From the NCBI GenBank assembly GCA_025890175.1, contig JANPYM010000003.1, positions 251,811-315,810 of the forward strand: DNA of 64,000 nucleotides, written 5' to 3'. This stretch comes from Ciborinia camelliae (taxonomy: Eukaryota > Ascomycota > Leotiomycetes > Helotiales > Sclerotiniaceae). Within the stretch, counting starts at the first letter, position 1. Every line of letters begins with the position of its first letter. The position numbers were made by a program, and so were the translations under genes. Under the pieces are notes generated by a model, which was given only the letters and a program-made list of their open reading frames with translations, made no database searches and had not been told where the DNA came from. This document shows, one piece after another, positions 48,693 through 59,800 of this stretch.

Positions 48693-49070
48693 TGTAAAGA
48701 GGCCGAGATCGGAGGTGGGGTTACGGGGCTTATTATTGGGAGGGGTAGGGGGATGGGTGATGGGTGATGGGGGGTAGGGGGTAGGGGGTAGATACCTAGA
48801 ATTAGGTACCTAGGATTAGGTAGGTATTTTGAGATGCGGGGTAAAAATGAATTGGATTGGATTGGGGTGGTTCGGATGGTGTGTGTGTGATTGGATTGGA
48901 TTGGATTGGATTGAGATGATTGATTGATCGATTGGATTGGATTAGGCAGGTTTTGGAGCTGGAGCTGGAGCTGGAGCTCGAGGGGGGAGGAAGCGAGATC
49001 TCCTATCCTAGGTAATGTAACATCGCCCGTAATGTAACATCCTAATGTAAAGAGGCCGAGATCGGAGGTG
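48693..49070 (+). repeat. 25-bp direct repeat (48693-48717 and 49046-49070)
   Basis: Two identical 25-base copies starting TGTAAAGAGGCCGAGATCGG and ending AGGTG, 353 bases apart in the same orientation, upstream of the methyltransferase gene. Similar sequence, including a GGTTACGG word, continues after each copy. Confidence 0.8.
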
Positions 49071-49211
49071 CGGGTGCGGTTACGGAACGCGGGTACGTAT
49101 GTAGTTGGTTGGTTGGTTGGTAGGTAGGTAGGTATATAGGTAGGTAGGTATATAGGTAGGTAGATGGGTGTTTTATAGAGGGGAATTTAATTAAAGAGTA
49201 AAAAAGAGGAT

Positions 49212-49250
<39 letters not shown>
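49212..49250 (+). repeat. (GAAA)n microsatellite abutting a start codon
   Basis: About ten GAAA units ending three bases before the ATG at 49254. It would form the 5' leader of the methyltransferase message. Confidence 0.9.
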
Positions 49251-49251
<1 letters not shown>

Positions 49252-49253
49252 AA

Positions 49254-50890
49254 ATGACAATTACAATTGAAGATTTGGAGGGAAAGGGAAAGGTGAAGGG
49301 AGAGGGAGAGGGGGATATGGATATGGATGTTGTGATACGGGAAGAGAAAGGGGAAAAGAAAGAGGAAAAGGAAAAGAAAGAGGAAAAGGAAAAGGAAAAG
49401 GGAGATCATTGGTCTGCTTCTGTATGTTATTTCTTTTTATTTCCTTTTCTTTTATTCTCTTCTCTTCTTTTCTCCAGATCATTCTTTGTTTTTCTTTTCT
49501 ATATCCCCCATCAATCTATCTATTCCTCATCTCTTATCCCTTCTCCTTTCCTCTATCCCCATCCTCCATTTTCATCCATCCTCTCCTTATCCCCCCTCTC
49601 CTCCCTCCCCTCCTCTCCCCCCCATCCCCATCTCCAACTCCCCCACCAACTAACCAAACAAACAAAAAAAGGCATACCAACATTCCGCATCTTTCGTCCC
49701 GAAATTGGCGACCAAGGTTCTCGGTTGGTTGGATGTGCAGTGTGATGATGTTATTTTGGATGTTGGGTGTGGTGGTTAGTGGGGTTTTTCTTTTGCTTTT
49801 GTTTTTTTTTTGTTTTTTGAGGGGAGCAGGGAGGAAAGATATATGGAAAAAGAAAAAAGGAAAAAAAAACTAACAAATACCTTACAAATATCAGATGGAA
49901 TCATCCCCATTCAACTCGCTCACACGCTCTCAAAGGGATCGGGGTGCATTCTTGGGATTGATAGTTCGGGGGATATGATCGCAGCTGCGAAGAGAGCTGT
50001 CACGAATGAGGGGGTGGAGATTCAAAGGATTTGTGATTTTCAAGGTACGTTTTTTTTTCTCGGGGAGGAAGGGGGGGGGGGGCTACAAGAAGAAGNNNNN
50101 NNNNNCGGGGAGGAAGGGGGGGGGGGGCTACAAGAAGAAGGGAAAAGGGGGGGAAGGCTTAACGAAAATGAAAATGGAAAAGAGAAGAGAAGGAAAGAAA
50201 ACCGCAAAACCATTTCCTAACCAAAAACAAAAAAAAAAGTCCTCGACGCCTCCCAATTATCCACGCTCCCCTCATCCACCTACACGAAAATCTTCTCCAA
50301 CGCCGCCATGCACTGGATCCTCCGCCCCGCATCCACCCGCGCATCATTCTTCGCCGACATCCATCGCCTTCTCAAACCCAATGGCCTCTTTGTTTTTGAA
50401 ATGGGCGGCATGGGGAATGTGGCGGAAATGCGCACCGCGCTCCTCAGTGTGGTGGGGAGGAGAGCGAGAGGGGGTATTGAGAGGGTGAGGGAGGTTGATC
50501 CGTGGTTTTTTCCTGATGAGCGCTGGATGAGAGGGGTTCTTTCTGAGGATGATTCTTCCTCGGATCATAAAAATGAAAATGAAAATGAAAAATCCCAAAA
50601 TACCAATAGGAAATGGCACATCGAAAACCTCGAGACAGAATATCGTCCCACGCCCGCCGATCAAGGGGGGGATCAAAGGCTGGGTCCAATTAATGGGGAA
50701 ACAATTCTTTGATCTCTTGGACGAGGGAGAGGGAGAGGGAGATGGAGTGGGAGAGAGAAAGGGAAAGGGAGTGCAGAGATTAGAGGCCGAAGAAGAAGTT
50801 TGTACTGTTCTGGAAAGCGTGTGTAGGAGTCCCGGCGGTGGTGATTGGATTGGTTATGTGAGGTTGAGAGGACGCGTTAGGAAGGTTTAG
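49254..50890 (+). CDS. SAM-dependent methyltransferase (trans-aconitate methyltransferase-like), frameshifted
   Basis: A class I methyltransferase; substrate unknown. Exons are 49254-49421, 49672-49774, 49895-50044 and 50240-50890. Exon 1 encodes a Lys/Glu-rich low-complexity lead. SAM-binding motif I is VILDVGCG-DGIIPIQLA, followed by LGIDSSGDM and then FSNAAMHWILRP, a segment typical of this group, and LLKPNGLFVFEMGG. In exon 4 the frame must change in a run of seven G (50665-50671): before it the protein reads TEYRPTPADQG, and after it GIKGWVQLMGKQFFDLL continues only in another frame. With six G the gene would encode 356 residues and end VCRSPGGGDWIGYVRLRGRV. Intron 3 contains the assembly gap. 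A sequencing error is the simplest explanation; a real pseudogene cannot be excluded. Confidence 0.8.
50061..50140. other. Assembly gap of 10 N flanked by identical 35-base ends
   Basis: N bases occupy 50096-50105. The 35 bases before (50061-50095) and after (50106-50140) are identical, including a run of 12 G and CTACAAGAAGAAG. This is what two overlapping contig ends look like when they are joined with an arbitrary spacer. It falls in intron 3 of the methyltransferase. Confidence 0.93.
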
Positions 50891-51633
50891 GGGGCGAGGG
50901 GATTCGTGGTGCATAGGGCTGGTTGTTAGTATATGATTTCCTGCGTGAATCGGGGTGGGAAGGGGGAAGGGGGGGCAAGGGGGAAGAGAACGAAAGGAGG
51001 GGATAAACAAACAAAACAATATATAAAAGAAAACCCAAGCGTTGGTTCCTAAATATCAATCTGTTTTTGTTGGTTCGATTACTTGCTGGAAAGTGCTCTT
51101 GATCAATAGTGGTTGTAAATCAAAGTTGTATAGAAAGCATGTTCTCTTGAGCGTACGAAGTAGAAGTACGCGATCCTTATATGCACCCGCCGCCGCTAGC
51201 GAGGTCACGTGTCCAAAATCGTGATGATGGATTTGGGGATTTGGGGATTTGGGAATTTGTAGAATAATATGGTTGTAATATTAGGAAATCGTATATACGC
51301 TTTTAGGCTGTGTAGTAGATTCACTAAGGCGCTTGGCTATGTAGCAAGTATATAAGTTAGAAAATGATTATGTTTTATAAAAAAGAGAGGTTAATTAAAG
51401 ATCTAAATTATGCTTATAAGTCAGGTTCTAAGTGTAGAGGATACTGGAACCTAAAACGAGGCGTAAATATATCTAATTACTTTGAACTTTTCTATAGAGA
51501 AGAAATGAAATTGAAACTATGCATGATGAGAAGCAAACACATAGATAGAATTATAACCATAGAATTATAACCATTGTTTGGACAACAAGGGTGTGGTTGA
51601 GCTAAGAAATATAATCAGGGTGGAATTACAGTT

Positions 51634-51680
51634 GAGTGAAGAATTTGGGGACTTGGGGATTTGCCCCTGAATCTTTAGAA
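51634..51680 (+). repeat. Diverged copy of the G-run/C-run element
   Basis: GAGTGAAGAATTTGGGG then CTTGGGGATTTGCCCC parallels the element in EPT1 intron 2. Several differences are C to T or G to A, as expected from repeat-induced point mutation or deamination. It is intergenic here. Confidence 0.5.
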
Positions 51681-52846
51681 GGGTATGAGGGGTTTTTTGT
51701 GTATATAAATGGAATCCTCGTCTTTCATAATCACTTATATTAATTACCATTAACGATGGGAACATTAACTGTGGAATCTGATATATATATATATGCTTTT
51801 AAAGTGTCGTTCGTCATCAAATTAATTTGTATTGCCATATAATTATTTCATGAATGCCGCTTCTTAATGATAAACCAAAGCTTTAAACTTCTTGATTTGT
51901 AACTTATCAAGATTCGAAAGATATGAGAAACAAGTTTAAGGGAAATTATATTATCATACCCTGGCCCGCTCTTGTAAATGAGCTCTATAAAACGCTCCTG
52001 AGGCTTCGTTGAAGGTTGAAGTCATGCTCTGTATAGCCATGGAATGTAATTTGAGCTATGGACTTTGAGATTGGAAAGAAGAATAGAGGGTATGGATGAT
52101 GGAGACTCTGAGGAAGAATCTTAAATAAACTAGATGTATCATTGAATCTCACTTAATAGTCTCCTAGATTTTCTCGGCGTCTGTATATGAAAAAACTCTC
52201 CCTATCTGCAGTTTTCATTAACAAAAACGGTCTGGAATTGGACAATGATATAAAAAAAGTAGAATATCATCAATTCCATGCATAACCTTACGAAGCACAA
52301 GAGCAGCCCAAGTATTAATATTCAAACTTATTTCCAGAGCTTCGCGAAATCATACCCAAGGAATACATAGATATCGCAATACTATTACGGTATACTTTCA
52401 CCAGGAATCTTTTATTACCAAACCCACATCATTATTTTCCTTTATCATTGTCAAATTCCGCCATGAAACTCATTAATTTCATATCATATCAAAGTAGATG
52501 ATACCAAGGACCCCAACTCCTTTAAATTTCTCGACCGAAACATCCATTAAAGTGTTTATATTCTTTCAGAAGTACAAAGTATCTCAGGCCCATATTCCAA
52601 TGCCAATAACATGACATCCTTCTGTGATATAACTTGAACGGAAAAGGTAAAGAGTCGACACTAAGGGGATTTTGGAATTATAAGGATATAAGTTGGTTGA
52701 TTGAGAGGTTGCTATTTGATAGACTGATAGGAAAGTTATCGTAGAGGATGAGAGGAGAGGAGAGAGCCCGTGGATGGAGTATTTTGATGCAAGTAGTATA
52801 CTATGCTATTTTGTATGTATATTCTATCCGAGTCTTGCTATTTGTT

Positions 52847-53346
52847 GTTATAAAATAGTTCTACATACACTAGCTCGATAGTCACTACAACAATACAATA
52901 AGCTCAATACTATTTAGATCTTTGTTAAATCATCTGCAATCTCTGTATACTTCGAAAATCTTCAAAAACCATTTCGATTCTGAGACTCGAAACGAGAGAG
53001 AAGTTCAAATACCAATTTGGCAATTCCTCTAGAGATTTGGAAAATATAACAAACACGCCAGATAGAGACCAGAATCTATGTCTCGAAGTTTCTAACCACG
53101 AAATTATATTTATCATCCCTACTCACCCTTCTCTCCTTCTTATTATCATCATCAATTTTTCTAACCACAGAATATTTTTGGTTTATAACTTTACCCTAGG
53201 CTTAAACTGGGAGTATTTCAGACTCGGAAGGAACTCTCATTAAAGAATGAAATATTGATGTTGTATCTCCTCATGGCAAGCCCTCGAATGTATTGAACTT
53301 ATTGTATTTTTGTATCGAGCTAGTGTATGTAGAACTATTTTATAAC
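52847..53346. mobile_element. 500-bp MITE with perfect 34-bp terminal inverted repeats
   Basis: The left end (52847-52880) begins GTTATAAAATAGTTCTACAT, and its exact reverse complement closes the element at 53313-53346. Inside the ends a subterminal word, ACAATAAG(C/T)TCAATA, is also inverted, extending similarity to about 60 bases. The interior has no transposase-like frame. TTATAA lies at both tips, so the target site cannot be separated from the repeat. Three solo relatives are in this window (6571-6608, 7261-7297, 54225-54258). Confidence 0.88.
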
Positions 53347-54224
53347 AGCAGAATGTTACTTGTCTAATTATACAATCTTTGCAATATATATCAGTGTACA
53401 TGAAAGCCAAGTCAACTCCTTTATACACACCTAAGAATGACAAATTAATCTGTAGGACTCGATATAAAATATACTAATATAATATAACTTTCCTAGAACC
53501 TAAGGTGAGTTATGGCCCGGCAACTTGCGGGCGGGAAAGATCCGGGTCTGTACTCTACAGACCGAAAAAATAATGAAGTGTCAAATGGATCATGGAATTG
53601 GTAATTGAGTGCTGCATCTCCAGCGAGATGTAACCTGACCTTCTAGGTAGTTTACGTCACTTGAGCAGATCCAGATCCTCGGCAAAACTAATGTACCTAC
53701 CTAGCTAGCTCTTGGATATAAAAGCCTGCAAACTTCTGGGGTATGAACTTTCAAAGTATAGTCATATTAGTTCCGATTGGTACAATGTTTAGATGGACCT
53801 GGTTGTTATGAGTAGAAGCAACTGAGAATTACTTAGAATAGGTAGGTTGGAGAGAGAGAATTCAGATGTGAGAAAAAGCTTATTGGGATAGGGAATAGAT
53901 TTAGATGCTATTGCTATTGTCTCCATTCCTGCACTACTGTCAATAAATCCATTTTTGCCGATCCTTAATTCACTATCTGTATAGGCAGGGTTGTCGAATT
54001 AATTATACTTACACGAACTTCAGATTTCTAAAGTTTCAATATAAACCTTAGTAGAGTAATGTGTAACTGGTAAATTGTGTATATATTATATATATAATTG
54101 TCACGGAGTGAAGTGGAAAAAGGAATCATAATCTTAGGCATCGGAATAGTATTGTATTAAACTATGAAGAGGAAAGGATTCTGATCTGAAAGAGGATCTG
54201 TTTAAATATCTTTTAGCTTCTATT

Positions 54225-54258
54225 GATATAAAGTAGTTCTACATACACTAGCTCGATA
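54225..54258 (-). mobile_element. Isolated MITE terminal repeat (left-end orientation)
   Basis: Contains AGTTCTACATACACTAGCTC as in the left end of the 52847 element, with two or three changes near the tip and similar subterminal sequence. No matching right end was found downstream. Confidence 0.7.
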
Positions 54259-56897
54259 CATAATAATATAATGATTAATAGCTTCTGCTCAGCTTCTGTC
54301 TTAAACAGGAACCTTTGGCAGTTCCTGACATGATTGCCGGTGATGCATTGCTTGTGCTACGTACTATATAGTACAAGTTGCTTGAGACACTTCAGGTGCT
54401 ATTTGAGAGCTATCTTGACGAATATTGAAATTGATTTAGTCCAATGATCGTTTGGAACGGGGATATCGAGAATAATGGGTATAATGACAAGGTATAATGA
54501 GACGGGAAAGGAGGGGGAGCATGAAGGGGCGTAGATTACCCCTCTCGAGGCTGTCCGACTTTGCCTTTCCATTGGTGATACCAATTTACTTCCTTGACCC
54601 TTATGATATCACCATCTACTTCCATGGCTAGGGCTAGCACGGTATGGAGTACGGAGTACCCGTAATATATTGCGAATGAATTCAAATCTGCATTCCATTT
54701 GCAATGAGCCTAGAATTTAGGGAGATGGGTTGAATTAGACTGGATTCCGGCATCGTTCTTATGATCTGCAACCCCTATTATAAGCAAAAACCAAGGCCGT
54801 AATACCTAGAGAACCACCTAGTTATGCCATTTTGATGCTCAAAACCACAATGGGGAATTCCCATCCATGGTTTACATTTCGTAATGTTCATGGGGTATGT
54901 TACACCACTTATCTATGTGATCCATCTCACGACTTGATGAGAAAGAGCTACTTCATACATCTCTAATATCATCGACGTCAGTATCATCGACGTCATAAGA
55001 AAGTTGACCAACCAACGAAGTCCAAAATTTACTCGAGGGTTCCACAGCAGAAAGAAGGGTCCAACAGGCTTTTGGGTAAAATATGATAACCAGGATAATG
55101 GAAAGGGTAACATTGCCACCAAACCCCACCAAGCCAAGTGCTTATTGTACCTAGGCATGTATGCATGGATTTCCGATCCTGAAGACAGTCTTCTGTAGCA
55201 TTTCTCATCGTTCTTGGACCCTTTGGTATCAGGGCCAGGGAGATAGATCTTTATATGACCGGGAATTGAGATTCCTGGCATTTAGCATTTTAAGATATGA
55301 CTAACACACCCACCCCTATTTCTCCGCAAGATCGGTTGGAAAAAGGAATAGTCGGGATATGTATTTTTTTTTGCATGCAAACACACGAGTCCACGACCGA
55401 TCATCGCTCTGAGACTCGACTCTCGACTCTCTCGAGACCCAGTAGTGTGGACCCTTTCGGCAGCCAAAGAGCGTTCCTTGCCGTGCTGTGCGGATCAATA
55501 ATTCCCAAATGATCAATCGAAAATCATGGAAAATCATTGGCACGATTGTCATATCATTATTGGGCAATGGGGAGGAGGAAATGATATGGATGCTTTATGT
55601 ATCGCTCTCGCTTTCGCTTTTCTTTTGAACTGTTCACTCGTGTGTCTGTGTCGCAAGGAAAGGTTGAATGAGCAAGCGCTATTCGGGGTTTAGCAATATC
55701 AGACGGAATATTCATCAAACGGTCAAAACCCAAGCAAAGTTTCGGTGAAGAGTCAAGAGCCAAGATGTTTGATAACCCCCCAAAAAACTCTATTTGACAA
55801 TGACAACGGGTAATAAGTTGTCAAGCTCGAGATCATTGGCCCCCCATTCTAATATATTGACAATTTGATTGATATTAGATTTGTTTATCGAAGATTAACT
55901 TTGGATTCTTGTGCATCTTTTCCCGTATCGAAACTCGGAAAGAGAAAATTCTTCAATCGTAGGTGAGTTTTGCAGCTTTTTGCTTTAGACCATCTCCGTT
56001 TTTATGGCTTCTTGGTTGATCCCTTCTGGTGATTCTACCCATTGTACCCTTCACTATCGCGCCAAAATTCACTTTAAACATCCTTCATATGTTCTTCATT
56101 CTCCTCCCATATCCATTTATTAATCATTTGGAATTGCTATTGATTGATTATGATTTATTTTAATTGATTCCAAAAAACCAGGTATATATTTATTATATAT
56201 TTATTATATATTTACTATAAATGTATATATATCTTCATATATATATTTACATACATCCATACATATAAAGTAAAATAAATCAATTCCTAAATGTTTCCTT
56301 ACATGTCCTGTCCTGTCCTGTCTTGTCCATACTCACTTTGGGTGAACATCTTCTTCATCTTCTCCGCTGTTTTAACTTTTTCTGTTCCAAATGCTTCTAG
56401 TCTCGAATCTAGGTCGATACTATCATAGCTTCAAGCTTTCTCTAATGCCGTTTTACAGAACCTCTCTACCTTGTTGATGCGAGTCCGGATTCATCCAACC
56501 ACTAAACCACCAAAACCAAATACGAACCTCGAACTCAAATGTGAATTTTTGATTCCTCTCCCGGCTTATCAAATCAGATAAAATCAGATCAGTCAATATC
56601 CCCATCCCCATCCCGATCTTCGCGAATACCATCATCTCCAACCGTTCCACAACTTCCATCGACCTGCTTTCGTGCACGACAATATCTTTTTTACACACGT
56701 TTCATATCAACGTGGCGACATTATCGATGATCCCATTCTGCTACTGGCATATCAATATGACGTCTTAGCAGCTTGAAACTTCCACATTTGTAAACAGTGA
56801 ATACGCTTGAAGAGAATATCTGAAGAAAAACGCAACATTGGGAGATTGATACCGAGGATATACGAGTATTGGACGAGCATCTGTACAAATACCAACC

Positions 56898-59800
56898 ATG
56901 GCTGTCGGCGAATACCCCACCTATATCGACCTCCCTCCTCATCGCTATGCACCAGTCGTGTCGCCAAACGAAACCCAGAGAGGTACACCAGAAGCAGACT
57001 ACGATCGACCAATATCACCTTTACATATGCCTCCTGGCCAAATCGATGGCTTGGATTCTCTGGAATCCAACGATTACATGAGTGGACGACGAGGATCAGG
57101 TCAGAGCAGTATTCTACATTTAGAAATTCAGCCAAAGATTTCGGCTGCCGATGTAGCATTTTCGGCTATGCATTATCTGCCATACCCTGTCATTGTTCTA
57201 GATAGCTCCAAAACGGTGGTGCTTGCGAACGAAGCCACTGCCAGACTGCTCGGCGCCGACGATGGCGAAACCGATGCAAATGTGGATGATGTACAACCGG
57301 CGGAAAAATACAAAGGACAAACCCTCCCTCAATTGGGTATTGACATGGTGAAGGATCTGACGCCTGTATGGGTTACTTGGGATATGTTTCTAGATGGTTT
57401 GGGCAATGAAATCAATGTACATGTGAATGTACAGGAAACCGCGACTCCGGATCATGAAGGAGATGTAACCCCGACGGCGGAAAGAACTGAGTCTCAGAGT
57501 GGGATACCGAAGAAAACTTCTATGGTTCATGATGCGGTGGTGGAAGTTATCATTACAGCTGGATTGATCAATGCATCAACATTTGCAGGGCGAACTGCCA
57601 AGAAAATGGAGGATAAACGTAAGTATATATTTAATCCTCATGTCTCATGCACAAAGCAGTATTTTCAGGATTTTCCGAAAACTATCCGCATCGAGGTTCA
57701 AACATTGCTTCTAAAATATAGCCTGTCTTCGAGGACTTTGTTGTCATGCTTGAGTAGAGTTGTTATCAATTTATTTAGTCAACGGGACGACATAAATTGA
57801 TTGAAACAGATATCCATTCATTTGCCGGGCTACACTCAGTACATCAAACTAACGTAATACAGATTCTTATGCCAAGATGATCATTAGTATTTTCGAAATC
57901 GAAGAAGAAAAATACTTTATGTTGACCTTCACAAGTACAGCAACTACTCAACTCTCGTTACCTAGCTCAAACGGGAGCTACAGGAAAATTCGCAACCCCA
58001 ACCTTCAAATGAGTTCCAATAAGATGTCCAACTCTTCAAATTCTCTATATCGTTCAAGCCCTTCATCTGCCGGCTCTGAACATGGTTCCAGTCATACTTC
58101 CAGTCAAGGATCAAGTGGCTCATCTGTAATTACAAGCCCTACAAATGCGCCTATGTCGTCTTCCCCATTTCCACCTTTGGGCCCTCCATCACGCGTTAAT
58201 AAATCAGGAGCCCCGTCCATCTTACAGAAGGTAATTATTATGAAAGATGCCCTGTTGGATAATACGGAAATTCCTATCCTAGCGATGTGGAAGGATGGGA
58301 GTTTGACAATACCCAATAAAGCTGCGAGGCGATTATTTGCCAAAGAAGCCGATATGTCAAACGTTAAAGACGGTATACATTTTTCATCTCTTAATTTTTT
58401 TATGGCAGTACTAATAATTTTACAGGGTTTGATCTAATTGGGAAATGGCATTGCTATAACGGCGATTTTACGGCACGTTTAGATACGTCAGAAGCTCCTA
58501 TTTCGGTTTTGGTGAGGACGCAAACACCATTTTCTGGTCGGTTGTTAGGAATTCATGATCCTGATACTGGGGAGAAGATGACGTTTGATTGTCTAGGTAT
58601 GAGTCCCTTCTAAAGCTAACTCGAAATATGTTAATCCTTTTACAGGAGAGGCCGTTCGAGATCCAGATACTGGCGAATTCTTGGCTGGTATTGTGACGCT
58701 AAGGGACATCACAGCTATGACTCAACAGATCGCTGAAATAAAAGAAGCTGATGAGCAGAGGTTTCGAACAATCTGTGATAGCATGCCACAACTTATTTGG
58801 ACGGCTTCCCCCGAGGGAATGTGTGACTGGTTTAGTCAGCGGTGGTATGACTACACGGGGTTGACCGAGGAAGAATCCATTGGTGAGGGTTGGAAATTGC
58901 CATTTCATCCAGAGGATATGGAGGAGACGAAGAAGCGCTGGCATCATTCTTTGGAGAGTGGTGGTTCTTACACCACCGAATACCGTTGCCGAAAATACGA
59001 TGGCGAATGGAGATGGATGCTTGGTCGAGGTGTTTGTCTGAGGAATAAAGATACTGGAAAAATCGAAAAATGGTACGGGACTTGCACGGATATTCATGAC
59101 GCTGTCATGTCACGATTTGAAGCCAAAAGACTTCGTCAACAATTATTGTCCGTTATAACGCATGCTCAAATCACGCTGTTCTCAGTGGATCGAAATCGAA
59201 ATGTTAATCTCCTCGAAGGTTCTTTGGTATGGGATCTCGAGAGTGATGTGGGATCTAGCGATGAGAGTGTCGCCGGTAGTGGCAAAACCAAGAGAGATGA
59301 TTATATTGGGCAGAATGTTTACGATGTCTTCTCACACACCAACAATCATAGGAAACGGCATTACATGGTTCCTTCTTCACTACAACCAATTGAGGATATC
59401 TTGACTGGAAAGACAACGGAAGACATGCAAGAACACACAATCCACAATAGATGGTATCGAACGAAATTTGTTCCTGTTCTAGGCAAGAAAGATGTCGGCG
59501 GACATGTCAATGAAGCTTTCATCGATGGTGTTATTGGATTATCTATGGATATCACCGAGATTAAAGATCGAGAAAATGATCTCCGAATGCAAGAAAGGGA
59601 GAACACAAGACTTCTTGCGAATGAAGCAGCTGCCAAAGAAGCCAGTCGATTGAAGAGTCAATTCCTTGCCAACATGTCTCATGAAATAAGAACACCTATC
59701 GCGGGGGTCATCGGAATGGCTGAACTTCTCACCGACATGAATCTTGATGAAGAACAACAAGAATGCGCCGAGAATATTCAACGCTCTGCCAATGGACTTC

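Larger units (their letters stand above)
48272..49253. other. Intergenic region with duplicated words and microsatellites
   Basis: No gene. Immediately after the amidase stop is a GATTGGGG repeat. A 25-base word beginning TGTAAAGAGGCCGAGATCGG occurs at 48693-48717 and again at 49046-49070. Three copies of TAATGTAAC-like sequence lie at 49012-49050, and GGTA and GAAA arrays run up to the methyltransferase start. Confidence 0.6.
50891..56897. other. Gene desert containing a MITE
   Basis: Six kilobases without a credible gene. Contents recognised: a diverged G-run/C-run repeat at 51634-51680, an intact 500-bp MITE at 52847-53346, a solo MITE end at 54225-54258 and AT-rich sequence. The last part is the promoter and leader of the histidine kinase gene, with ATAT-rich repeats near 56180-56270. 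A 122-codon frame on the minus strand (54913-55281) has no family resemblance. Confidence 0.6.

Noticed and set aside
54913..55281. 122-codon minus-strand frame with a hydrophobic stretch
   Set aside because: No family resemblance, no promoter or splice context, and weak composition; probably chance.
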